From Tetrahymena elliotti 4EA (lineage: Eukaryota > Ciliophora > Oligohymenophorea > Hymenostomatida > Tetrahymenidae): DNA of 64,000 bases. The notes under the pieces are model-generated. The model worked only from the letters and a program-made list of their open reading frames with translations. It was not told the DNA's origin and did not search any database. The DNA is taken from the NCBI GenBank assembly GCA_000231825.2, contig JH720344.1, forward strand, positions 538,982 through 602,981, written 5' to 3'. This document shows, one piece after another, positions 49,691-61,977 of the stretch (positions within the stretch are counted from its first letter, which is position 1; the number at the start of each line of letters is the position of its first letter). The position numbers were made by a program, and so were the translations under genes.

Positions 49691-50069
49691 ATAAAATGCA
49701 ATAAAACAAAAAAAAAGATTCTGAAAAATAAGATATTTATTCAATTAGGTGTTTCTTTCTGTAATTCACTAAAATATTACATTTCTAGTTCTTAAAAGAT
49801 TTCTATTAAAAATAAAATTTAAAAATTTGTTTTTTTGTTACCTCAGTTATTTAATAGATTTTTATTGTATGCTTGTTTTTTGTTTCAAAGTTACCACATT
49901 CAAAAATTGTTATCTTTATCAATCATTCATAACCAAAAAATATTATTTTCTTTGAGTTTGGTTAAAGGCTTGTGTAACTAATTGCGATTTTTGTTAATAA
50001 TATAAGAATTTCTAAGAAAAAAAATTATTTATTTTGCTTTTGTAAATAAAATAAAATTCTTCATACTAT
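49691..50069. other. Spacer between lipase E and the hairpin
   Basis: AT-rich and featureless. Confidence 0.5.
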
Positions 50070-50209
50070 TATATATGTAGAAATACGGGAACGAGCTCAA
50101 AATCCTAAAAGTCAAACAGCCCTCAACATTTTCTCGACAAATCGAGAAAATGTTGAGGGCTGTTTGACTTTTAGGATTTTGAGCTCGTTCCCGTATTTCT
50201 ACATATATA
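50070..50209. repeat. Perfect inverted repeat, 68-bp arms with 4-nt loop
   Basis: The left arm (50070-50137) is the exact reverse complement of the right arm (50142-50209), separated only by CAAA. The arms are about 37 percent GC (25 of 68), far above the flanking intergenic DNA. They contain GAACGAGCTC and CCCTCAACATTTTCTCGA. There are no coding, tRNA-like or transposase features. It could be the collapsed termini of a MITE-like element, a small-RNA precursor, or a cloning or assembly fold-back artefact. See findings. Confidence 0.97.
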
Positions 50210-52984
50210 CTATTTGTGATCTAATTAGTTAACTTCTTTTCTTCAAAAAATATATGATAAGTATTTACATATTATTAGTATTTACTTAAGTTTTTCCCAA
50301 TTTTTGATAGGATAAAAAAAATTTTAAATCTTAATAAAAAATTTCTGATATCACAGATTCTTGTATTTATTATTCGTTCTCACAAATACCTTAACTAATG
50401 TCCTATTTTAGATTTTTAAAGTTTGTAATTTTTGATATATAAAAAGATTATCTTCTACATACAAGTGATAACATATTCAACTTTTAAACTTTAAAAATTT
50501 TAATAATGTTTAATTAATATCATTTTCTGAAATCAATCAAATTCATGAGCTAATAAATTTTTTAAATGAACAAAAATGAGATTTTAAGATAGATTATAAA
50601 AGAAACCTTGATTAAAAACCAAAATTTAATATTTTTTAGAATATTTTTAAGTTCTAAACAACTTTTTTACTAAATATACAAAAACAATAAGAATAATTTT
50701 TGTTAATATGAATGATATATTGTTTTTTAATGTTTTTATTGATATTATAATCTTTTTAATTTGAAAAATATTTTTATAAAAGATGTTATGATTGATTATA
50801 ATATTTGAGGTTCTGAATAAATAGAGCTTATAAAAATGTTCATATTATATTACATTTATAATGTTATTTTGAATATTTTTTTGAGTCACTTCAAATAATC
50901 AAAATTATTTAAAAATGATTTGTGATTTACTTTATATTTAAAGTAGTTTTTTTTCCAGAATAATAAAAACTAAAAAGTACGCAAGTATAAAAAGACATGT
51001 CAAAAAAAAGTAGTATGATGATAGAAAAATTTTGACAGATATTAACTATAATTATTGAAAATAAATCAATCTCTGTTTACATTAAATATAATAAATTAAA
51101 TTTTGATCACAAATTTTTAATTGATTATTTTAATAAAAAATTTCTTTATTACCATCAGTTTATTAATAACAATATTGACACACCTACTTTAAAATATACG
51201 TCATGATATTTATCATAATTTATTAGATCCATTCATACATTTTTAAAAAGCAAATATGTATGAGAAAAAAAGTGAAAATTTTGTAAAAGGCATAAAATGT
51301 ATTACATATTTTTAAAGCAATTTAAAATTAAAAATAAGATATCTTTTTAAATTTGACATTTTATTTAGGATAAATTATTAATAAAAAACATATCTAAGTT
51401 CTTACTTACAATTTATAAAGAGATTATTTTACTTATAAATATAACATAAAGTAATATTTAGCAATCAGTCAACCTTTTTTACTTAAATTCTTTAATTTTA
51501 GCTCCTCTTATGATTACTACATGATACTTTTATCTTATCTATAATAAAATACTTTCTAAAAAATTAGCTTCTATTGATTAATAAAAGTTTCATAGTTAGT
51601 ATGAGGAGTGTTTAAGAATTTACATAGTAATATTCCTGGCTGATTGTAATAATTAAAAATGATACAACATAATTTGTAATAATTAACTACAAAACCTTAT
51701 AAAAAAATAAACATTAGAATATCCACTGAATTAGATAATTTGATTAGAATATCTTAAATCAATGGTAATTAACCTTCTTTTTGTCTTGATTTTGAACAAA
51801 AAAATAAATAGTTCACAAGAAGAAGAATCATTAAACAGTTAATAAATAATACGTAATTTAAAAGATACTTAGACAATCAATATTTCTGCTTTCAAAATAT
51901 AAATTTTTTTATTATAATTCAAGAAGTAATTCTAAATTTAAAAAATAAATAACTTTTAAACGTAATTCTAATTCGTAATTAGTAATACGCAAATGAGATG
52001 TAGAAAATGATGTCACCCTAATTATAAACATTCTTTTTCGAAGAATTTTAACAAATTTAACAAATAGGAATTCTTTAGATATAATTTTAAAATGTCTGCT
52101 TATCTAAATAAAGCTTAATTTCTACTAATTTGCTTGCTTGATTGATAAATCAATCAGCTTTTTACTATCTTAACTAAGTTAATCTAACTATAAGACATTA
52201 AAGCTTTAATGCTTTTAAAATTTTAAAATATTTAGATTTTATTTATTTTGAATTGATTAAAATTAAAATAAATAATTCTAAAAATTGGTCAGAAAATTTA
52301 AATGATTTTATTTCTTTTCTCTCTCTTAGCTCTATTCTTCTTTCTTTCTTTCTGTGTTTCATTTTAACAAATATTTTGACTTTTAAAAAGTCAGAAAAGA
52401 GAATATTTTAAAGGTTTTAACTTATTTTCAAAATTAAATACGGTGAATCATACTCAGTGACGACTAAAACTAGTACTTTGAATCTAAGGTTTTTTGTTAT
52501 GAAATTATGTAATTCGCCAACAAAAAAAATCAATCTCTAACAGTAAATTTTTAACAATATTTGGTGACTGAAGAAAGTGTCTTTGATTTTTTGATAATCA
52601 GTATCATAAACCAAATTATGCGTAATCTTCATCTCTTTTTTCCTAGTTAATAGTTGATTATTAATTAATCTTAATCCATCTGATTAGGAGTTTATTGATA
52701 ATTTAATTAAAGTAATCACCACAAATAATAAATAATTGATTTAAATATTATTATTATACTTTCGTCACACATTACACATCATAATTCATCAGAGCTTTAA
52801 ATTAATAAACAACAAATAATCATTTTTAAAACTTTTTTTATAACCTTTCAACTTGCCATTAGCATCATCATAATAAAGATGACATCTGATTTTTCTACAA
52901 GTTTTTTTTAAATTGTTGAGGTTTTGATAAATATTTTAAAAATAATTTAATGAATTTAAAAAAAACATCTAAAAAGTTAAAAAA
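50210..52984. other. Long intergenic region
   Basis: About 2.8 kb of AT-rich DNA holds no open frame resembling a known family on either strand. Its right end carries the CGTCACAC element upstream of lipase F. Confidence 0.5.
52763..52770 (+). promoter_or_regulatory. CGTCACAC element upstream of lipase F
   Basis: CGTCACACATTACACATCA lies 215 bp before the lipase F ATG and resembles the element before lipases A and C, although the rest of the upstream DNA is not alignable. Confidence 0.4.
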
Positions 52985-54074
52985 ATGAAATTCTACTTGC
53001 TACTGTTTATTTGCTTATCTTTGACAGCTTGCTAATCTTTTACCTATACTTAATCACTTGCTAGGGATTTAGCTGGTTTTTCACTTGCTTCTTATTGTAA
53101 AGCTGAATCTATACAAAAATGGAATTGTGGATAAGCTTGTGAAAAAAACCCAAAAGGCTTGCAAAATGTCACTGTCTTATTTAACTAAACTTTACATGCT
53201 AGTGGGTATTTAGGATATTCCTCCAGCCATGATGCTATTGTTGTTGTCTTTAGGGGAACAGTGCCTTGGCTTATTGATAACTGGATTGCTGACTTAGATT
53301 TTCTCAAAATCTAATACCCACTTTGCTAAAACTGTTTTGTCCATTAAGGTTTCTACAAATAGTTTAATTAATTAAAGTCTTAGCTTGTCACAAGTTTCAC
53401 AGCTCTACGTAAGCAATATCCCAAAGCAAAAGTAATTTTTTAAGATGATATAAAATTAAACAAAAATTTTGATTTTTAATTCAACATATTATTATCTAAA
53501 TTGTTGATTTTTTAATATTTTTAGATTAAAATTAATTTTCACTTGAGAATAATAGATATTTTTCAATTAAAATTAATAGAAAAATCAGTTACAATAATTT
53601 TTTTATTTAGTTTTGATAAAAAATAAATTAACCAATTTCTTTTAATTAAAATAGGTTTTTGTTACTGGACATTCTCTTGGAGCTGCAATGAGTGCTCATT
53701 CTATTCCTGTACTTTATGAGTTGAATTAAAAAAAGCCCATAGACGCTTTTTACAATTTTGGCTCTCCCAGAGTAGGTGACGAAGAATATGCAAACTGGTA
53801 TAATAGTTAAAATTTTGCTCTTGAATATGGTAGGATCAACAATGCTGCTGATCCTGTTCCTCATTTACCACCTTTACTCTATCCTTTTTCTTTTTATCAC
53901 TATAATCATGAAATTTTTTATCCTTCTTTCCTTTTATTTGAAAATTAAAATAACTAATGCTTGAATGCAGAATCTATTTTCTGTGCAGATGGAGTTATAA
54001 TAGCGGCTAATGTTCTTGATCATCTCAGCTATTTTAGTTGGGACTGGTCTGGTTCTATATTATCTTGCTAATGA
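52985..54074 (+). CDS. Class-3 lipase F, secreted (intact)
   Basis: This secreted class-3 lipase has exons 52985-53431 and 53655-54074 and is 288 aa. The signal peptide is MKFYLLLFICLSLTAC. The oxyanion string is VVFRGTVPW, and the nucleophile elbow is FVTGHSLGAAM (Ser156). Asp sits in AADPVPHLP and His in VLDHLSYFSW. The intron (223 bp) is at the family site, and the C-terminus ends SILSCQ like its paralogs. The frame is intact. It is the last lipase of the cluster and the paralog of E. Confidence 0.92.
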
Positions 54075-55406
54075 ATAAATTAATAAATAATAATTACTCT
54101 ATATTAAAGTATTATCTATTAGTAGAATTTATATTTTATTATCTTACTTATATTTTTGGTTTAAAAGTACAAATCTTAATTTTATCATGAAAAATATTTT
54201 TTTTTTTCATTAATTAATTGATTCAAAATTTTAAAAATTTTAATCAGTTTAGATTATGTTTTTATTTCCTAAAATATCACTCATCTAAAACTTAGGTTTT
54301 CTAAAGATTGATTACATTTGATAACCATTTGTTATTTTAAGATGATTTTCATGTTTCTTGAATAGAAAAAAAATTGGCATTATTTTTTAAAAAATAGGAG
54401 ACTGAATTTAAAAAAAGAAAATTTTTTTTCTTCCCTAAAAATTTAAAAATAATAATACTCTTCACCCTGTTTTTGATAGAAATTAGTAAAGAGATTAAGT
54501 ATGTATAATATTTAATTAATTTTGTAAATGAATTCTTTTATAATAATTTTTTTTTTTCTCAAAAAACTCAAGAATCTTAAAGGTATTCCTATTTTGAAAT
54601 TTTTAAAAAAATTAAATCAATAAAATAATGTTTAAATTTCAATTGGGAAATTGATATAATTTGGAAATCAATTACTGAAGTTGTTTTTTTACCTGATAAA
54701 CCATAATAAATTTTATTTATTTTATTGAAGTTCAAAAATAACTAATTTGAATTATTTTGTTCAACCTTAATATTACCTGATTGATATTCCTTTATGATAA
54801 AATAATCAGGTTAAATTTTTAGACTACGTTTGGGTTTTAATATAAATTATTTGAATTGAAAAATTATGAAATTAAAAATCTGTAAAAAGATCAAATCTAT
54901 TATAAAATCATATTATGGATGCAAACTGATTAGTGATAAAGAAATAACTTTACTTTTTTTTGAAATTAAATTGGTATATTTAATTTAAATTTTCATAAAA
55001 TCTATATTTTACTAAAACTTTTTACTTACATTTTGGTTTAAATTAACCAATTAAGTTTGTTTTTATTATTTGTACTCTCGTTTCTTATCTGCCAGAAAAA
55101 TTTCATTTTGGAAAAATACAAAAAATTTTACATTAAGATTTGAGGTTTCAGATGTAATTCTTATGAAAACTGATGAATAATTTTGTCTTAAAAGCGGTGT
55201 TACAGAGGGTTGAAAATAGATTTGCAGTAGTGTGTTGGTGCAATTTTTTTTAATAGGTTTTGAGAAAAAGACCTTTTATTTAAATATTTGTTTTGATTAG
55301 ATGTAATAAATAATAAAAAGACAAATATAAACAATAAATTTGTATATTTAATAAAAAACTAACAATTTATTTAAAATCAACAATTCTAGTTTATTATTTT
55401 GTTAAT
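54075..55406. other. Intergenic
   Basis: This AT-rich spacer between lipase F and the cysteine-rich gene holds no recognised feature. Confidence 0.5.
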
Positions 55407-56589
55407 ATGCAAATTTACAGTTTTTATTCTGTTAAAGCTCTCTTTCTTTTTCTCTCTTATTTCACAATTTCACTTTCGTAAGAAAAGGAATAAGTGGAGA
55501 ATTAATGTTAAGAAAAATCAATATAAATAATATATAAATTTTATCAAGAATTTACTTAAAATGCAGATTCTTTGATAGATTTTCTTTTCCAAAAAATACT
55601 ATCAGAACTCGATCAAAGATCAAGTTAATGCTTAGAAGAAAGCTGCTGGGTTAGTGGTAAAGAATTATGTGAGAAGTAAACTAATCAGCCTTGCATATAA
55701 AATGGTGGTTTTTGGATGGCAGCTTGTAAACATGGGTACAAACAGTTTGGGAAAACTTCAAGTAGCTAATTTATCTATACAAAACATAAGGAAAATTAAT
55801 TTTTTTTTTTAAATGTAAGGCTGTATTTCAATATGCCCAAAAGACTTTATTCAAGATGGTGAATCATGTATTAAGCCAAATTCTTACTCAAGGGGAGTAG
55901 GATATTCATGGGTACCTTAAGATGGAGCTTTTTCAGTGGTCAAAGTAAGATTTAAATATAAAATTTTGCTAGAAAAATATCTTACTAGAAGAAAATTAAT
56001 CAAATTTTAAAAACTTTTTCTCAATTTTTTTTTAAAAAATAGAGCTAATTAAGATGCATTAAAGATAATCCAAACGTGAGCTGTGAATAGGTATAATATT
56101 ATTACGACTTATCACTTGAAATTCTTACTTATTAATGACTACTATAATATAAAAAAGTGTGGATCTTTCTCTTTCCCAAAATGCAAATCGAACTTCAAGG
56201 CCTCTTCTTGCTGTAAAATATTATTTTGAATTGTTTTTTTATTTGTACTTTTTGAAGATATAAAAGAATTAATCAACATTTTTAAAATATAAGTTGTTTG
56301 TGAGCCTGTTTGTCCAATCGGAACAGAAGATCAAATAAAATCTTGTTCTATTAATAAATACAAATCTTCTGAGTAATTTGCTAATGGTACATGCGTTGAG
56401 TAAAATTGGGTTAAAGATCCGATACTAATTTAAAAATAAGAATGCTCAGCATAACAAAATGGAATACTTAATCAAATAAAGGATTTCAATAAATCAATTC
56501 CAATTCCAAATAAAAAATAAGTCTATGAGCTCATCTAAAAGATGAAAGGATATTTGATTAGTTGTAATTCAGATAAGGAAGCCTATTGA
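55407..56589 (+). CDS. Small secreted cysteine-rich protein, five exons
   Basis: The inferred exons are 55407-55761, 55820-55944, 56043-56090, 56158-56212 and 56294-56589. They total 292 codons plus stop, and all phases agree. The signal peptide is SVKALFLFLSYFTISLS. The core is a Cys-rich module (CPKDFIQDGESCIKP, YSRGVGYSW, then KCKSNFKASSCC) joined across exons, with about 20 Cys in the mature protein, so it is probably disulfide-bonded and extracellular. Proteins with a C-x-x-x-F...G-x-x-C-x-KP-x-x-Y-x-RG-x-GY module recur in ciliates and some other protists as I remember them, with no established function. The frame ends at TGA 56587-56589. It lies between lipase F and tRNA-Asp copy 2. 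Confidence 0.8.
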
Positions 56590-57964
56590 ATTACGACGCT
56601 TAACTTTGATATCAAATATTAAATAAAGCTAAATAATAATTAAAATTTCTAGAAAATATTTCAAGTTCTATTCAGAATAACTAAATCTAACAAAATTAAT
56701 GTGTTTATATTACTAATCCTCTCTCTCAAAATCTAATTAAATTAATTAACTATCTTTAAATATTTTAAACTAAATACCAATAAATGACTATCTGTTTACT
56801 ATATGTTAGCTTTTCTATTGTATCCTCTATCAAATAACTCTTTCAAAAGATATTTTTTAATTCGTTTCAAAACATGTACTCAAACTTTATTTTCAAATTT
56901 TTTGCAAAAAGAAAAATAAATAGTCATGTTTTTACAGTCTTTACATTTCAATTATAGAATTAAAACTAAAAGATATTCAAGATAAATATATTTTAAACTA
57001 TTCCATCTAAGTTATATTTGATGTTTTACTCTACTAAAATGATATAATATAGTTTATATCTCTATTTATATCATACTTTTAATATTTTTCTGTGAACAAT
57101 TTTTGATATTATGTCATGTTTTTTAATGAAGAATTTATGATTGTAAATTAGATTTTCAAACAAAATATGTTAAATAAAACCTTGTGATGAAGATCTTACA
57201 AAATAAATGATGAGTGATATTTGTTTTTTAATTGATGTTGTGAAAATAAGGAACAAAATGTGAATAAAATTAGATGTAAGTTCAAAAAATAAAAAGGATT
57301 TACTCACTTTAAAAAAACCTGAAACATAAATTTTTTGAAATTATCAAAAGTTTAATTAATAAATTAGAATTTTATTTATTTGAAATTCAAACAGATAGAA
57401 GGATCTTTGATTTTATAAAAAAAAACTAATCTCTTAGGATAATTTATGTAAAATCTTGTAGTAAATGAATAAAATGGGATAATTCAATTTAACTCATCAA
57501 ATATTTGTTATGAATATATTTAATTAAAATTTTAAAAGAACTCAAACCAGATTTTAATAATAAAATAAAATTTATTTATGACAGAAGAGATCAAAATCTA
57601 TAATAAGATGAGTTTGTTTATATTCAAGAAACACTATTTATTTCTTATCATACTTATTTTTTGAGAGATACTACAAAAGTACATTAGCTTTATATTAAAT
57701 CTGCCTGCTTCTATTCCAATAAATATACTTTTTTAAATAATTTTCTATATTTTTATTTGAGTTAAACATTAATTTAATATGCTATGAAAATAATAGTTTA
57801 TAACTAACTACACGCTAAATATATAGTAATTTTAAACTTAAAAATAAACTTTGGATTATTTGCTTCTACAAATATTAAACAAATTTGTAAATTTTTTAAT
57901 CATTATTTTGGTTATAAATTTCTTGAAAAAACATGATAAAATTTACATTTGATTTTACTAATTT
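56590..57964. other. Intergenic
   Basis: AT-rich, with no recognised feature up to the second tRNA. Confidence 0.5.
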
Positions 57965-57975
57965 AAAAAAAAAAA
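57965..57975 (-). terminator. RNA polymerase III terminator of tRNA-Asp copy 2
   Basis: Eleven A on the + strand (eleven T in the transcript) begin one base after the tRNA 3' end. Confidence 0.75.
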
Positions 57976-57976
57976 G

Positions 57977-58048
57977 CTCCGAGACCGGGAATTGAACCCG
58001 GGTCTCCTGCGTGACAGGCAGGAATACTAACCACTATACTATCTCGGA
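57977..58048 (-). tRNA. tRNA-Asp (GTC), copy 2
   Basis: This has the same 72-nt sequence as 47831-47902, with anticodon GTC and the same strand. Identity stops within a few bases on both sides apart from the T-run, so it is a separate gene copy rather than part of a recent large duplication. Confidence 0.97.
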
Positions 58049-59062
58049 TTAATTGAAATATTAAATTAAAATGACATTATTTGTTTAGTTTAAAGAAAAA
58101 ATAAAATTCGATTTCATTTATTAAATTTAAAATAGCTAATTTTTTAACAATTAAATTAAAAATTTAAAAAGAATGAAACTTTAATGAAAAAGAAAGTATT
58201 TTTGTATTGATAAAAATGAATAATCCTCCAGCTAAAAAATGATGCAATAACACAAAATCTTAAATAAAATCTACTCATTCTGATTAAAATTAAAGTTTAA
58301 TAAAATAGTAGAGAGATATTGAGTAAAAATAGAATATAAATTTATAAATAAAAAATAAGCCAAATTGATTTCTAAATATATTGTATATAAATCGTCATTA
58401 TAATGTTAATTTTTGTGAGAAAATATGTAATAATATTGTAATTAAAGGTTTTAAAAACTCTTTTGAATCACCTCAAAATAGATCTTTATTGCAAATATTT
58501 TGAAAAAATTGAGGGAGTATAAGGATAGTGAGTAATTTATAGAATATAACAAATTATGAAATGATGAGCATAATCCTTGTTGATAAATATGAAATGACAT
58601 TAATTTTTTGTATAAAGTAATTTTTTAAATTTATTAAGTATATATATAAGATGAAAAATACATATTTTATAATAGGAAAGTTTATTTTGTTAAAATATTA
58701 GTTTATTAATGCAATTTTTATACAAAGTCTTTATTTTTCAAAAGAAAAATAGAAAGAGTTGGTTAATTATTTTTAAAAAATCTATGCATTTTAATTAAAT
58801 TAATGTATTTCTGATAAACACTCTTTATTTAATATACATGTTAGTCTAATTATCTCTTGGTTATGACGTAAATGACGATATTTATTAATTTAATGTTTTT
58901 TTGTTTTTTAATTTATTTTTTAAGCAGATGTCTATTTAAGTCTTATCAAATCTAATTATAACTCCACCTTAACTTAAATAACTAAATTCGTATTCCTTTA
59001 TATTTTAGTCATTTCATTCGTCAGCCAAAGCAATAGTTTTTATATAAATTTATTATATTTTT
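58049..59062. other. Intergenic
   Basis: AT-rich, with no recognised feature. Confidence 0.5.
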
Positions 59063-59977
59063 TCACTCAGTTTGGGGTTTAATATCTATATTAAAAGCTT
59101 TAAGGAGTTTTTCTTGTTAGTGCTTAGCAGCTAAATATCCTTAAACAAATTATTTATCAGCATTTTATTCATCCCAGAGCCAGTAATCAGTAGGGAATAC
59201 AAGGTTATAGTCTTCAGCTATGTCTATAGTTGTTAAGTGATTTGGGAAGTCTCTGACTATGGGATAAGAACGAAATGGTTTAGGGAGAACATTTAAGAAA
59301 ATACATTCAGAGTCTTTGTTTCTAAAAGGTATACCCATAGTAACTCCTCCATCAATAGCTTTTTTACCTTAATATGTATTAGAAAAGCTAAATGAAGTAA
59401 CAAAAGGAATAGTGCAAGAGCAACTAATTGCTTCTGCAAATTGTTATTCACTAGTAAATTTATCAACCAAATGCTTACGATAGCCAATTAATCCACTTCT
59501 TAATGAAACGTACATATGAAGTGCCTCATCTAAAGGGACTCCACAATCTAAAGCTATTCTGTAAGAAGAGGCAGCTAAATCATAAAGTAATTAAGTAGTC
59601 TACCAAAAGCCAAAAGTACTATTACTAACAACATTCAGAAGTTTGCGAATGCATTTTTCAAACCAGAATTTCATGTCATGCTTACTATATAGAGAAAACA
59701 CGAAAAATCCAGCTACACAAGCTCCTGCAGAGACACCACCTACTCTATACTATTTTAATACTTCTAGTGGTATTATCTCTGATAACCCATGCATATATCC
59801 AGCTTAAAAGCTGATAGCTCCTGCACCACCACTAAGAAGAATTTCTTTTTTTTGGTTTACATTGACTTTAAGGGGCTCATCATGCACCTATGAAGGAATC
59901 TCTTCAAAGCTGAAGTTGTTTTCATTTTTATTGTTAACAGTAGTAGGATTAGTTTATTCAGAGTTTTATATGTCCAT
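59063..59977 (-). CDS. Patatin-like phospholipase
   Basis: This is a likely phospholipase A2 or acyl hydrolase of the patatin family. It is an uninterrupted 304-aa frame. The glycine-rich oxyanion loop is LLSGGAGAISFQAGYMHGL (about residues 47-65). The nucleophile motif GVSAG gives Ser83, and the dyad motif DGG gives Asp209. There is no signal peptide, so it is probably cytosolic or membrane-associated. The first 40 residues are Asn/Glu-rich and low in structure. Compared with animal PNPLA proteins it is short and close to a bare catalytic domain. It is complete, with TGA at 59063-59065. It lies alone on the minus strand. Confidence 0.93.
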
Positions 59978-61977
59978 TTGAATTTTCAGTTGAGTTATGA
60001 AGTAATAAATATGAGTTGAAATATTGGTAGGTATAAATAGGAGGGAAAGAAATATGAGATGAAATTTCAGAAGATGTTTGAAATGTCTTAGAAATAATTT
60101 TTTTGGAAATATTAATTGTTAAGTAGCCTAAGATATTTTCTATTTTTAATTTTTTTATTTACTTTTTTTATACTAATTTATTGGTTTTGAATGCATCTCA
60201 CATTTTAATAAAAGATTTGAAAACTAAATTTACTCAATCCTTTATTCATAACACCAGAATTAATTACATAACCCACATATCAAACCATAATCTCATTATT
60301 TTTTCTTCTCGAATATTAAACTAATATAAAAGAAAACCTCTGAATCAAAAAATAGCAAAAAATGCGTCACTATGCATCACTAATTAATTAAACTAAAATT
60401 TAAGTCTTATTTTTCATAATTAAAAATTAACTCCTTTGTTATTTTAATTGTCATCTTAATCATTAACATTTGCATTTATTCTTTTACACATTTCAATCAA
60501 TAATCAGAATTTCATTCAAATCATTGTAACTCTTTTATATCAAATTCCTCTAAAAATTCATATTCATCAATCTCCAACTTACTCAAAAAAAATTAAATTA
60601 AAAAAAATTCATTTTTTCTCAAATACAAAGTTCTTAAAAATAATTCTATTTTACATGAGGAGAAGTAAAAGTTTTTATTAAAAAGATAATTGAGTTTCAA
60701 AAAGATGAGAATATTTTAAAATCTAAAGAATATTTAATCATTAAAACTAAAATTATTTTTTTTAACTCAAAAAGAAAAAAATTAACAAATCATCAAAATA
60801 AAGTTTTTATATTAGTTAATAGTTTCCTATTTTTTTCTTTCATATTTATTTTTATTTAGTAAAAACGTTGTTATTTCATATTTTTAAAATATTTTATTAA
60901 AATTAGTGGCAAATAATTAAAATTTTGTAAAAAATTTTATTTTTATTTAAGAGCTTAAAATGTTATATTTCTAAATGTATTACAATCTAATGTATAGAGT
61001 ATAAGTGCTACATACAATTATTATAAAAGGAAATTTATTGCAAATAAATTATTTTATTTACCAAATTTGTTAAGCTCTACTCCAATTTAATCAAATAAAA
61101 TGATAATCAATTTTACCTATTATTGTAAATTTATTATTCAAATTACATAGCTTATTAAATGATTTAAATTGGAAAAAGAAATGATTTTTCAAAAAAAACT
61201 TTATGTTCACAAATAGAACCATGTTTTTTTACTTCAAAATAGTAAAATAGAATGACAGAAATATTTGATATTGTTTATATTCTAAACTTCTAATTTCATG
61301 ACTGATAACATGATTAATAGGATTAAATTGTTTTTAACTTAAGTTTAGTCATGTTTAAATTATTTTGTCAAAATTAAAATACTTAAATATAGTCATCTTA
61401 GGAAGAAATAAAAATAAACAAAAAAAATTTGTTTGCTAATATAGTCTGGTAGGCAAAACAATAAAATAAAATGACAAAAACTCATGTATCAATTAGAATA
61501 TTATTTATTATTCTAATATGATTTAGAATGATTAAAAAGGATATTATCATTTATTAAATATTCATAATAAAGATATTTCTTCTCTTTAATTTATTCTAAA
61601 AAAATCCAAATCAACAAGAATAGCGCGTAAATTAAATACGATAATTAAAATTTGAGTAAAAATAATTAAAATTTTTAAATAGAGTTTGGATATCTTTAAC
61701 TCTCTGCTTAAAGAAAGGCTCCATTCTGGTAGAATAAAGCCAAATTTGAAAGGATAAATTGAAAAATTAAACGTGGTTAGTATTTGCTTCAAAAATATTA
61801 TATTTTAATAAATTAAATATTCTAAAAATAATTGTGCATTAATTTAATAACTTTTGTCAAGATATTCTAATATTGAAAAAATATTCTAAATTTTAGTAAT
61901 TGATTTAAATAGATTTTCGATTTAAAAGAAAATATAATTTGTTTAAAAAAAAATAAATTAATTAAGAAAAAACTAAA
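59978..61977. promoter_or_regulatory. Divergent intergenic region
   Basis: About 2 kb separates the patatin gene (-) from the GTPase gene (+), so it contains both promoters. The stretch is AT-rich with no recognised element. The 61586-61792 minus-strand frame looks like chance. Confidence 0.45.
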
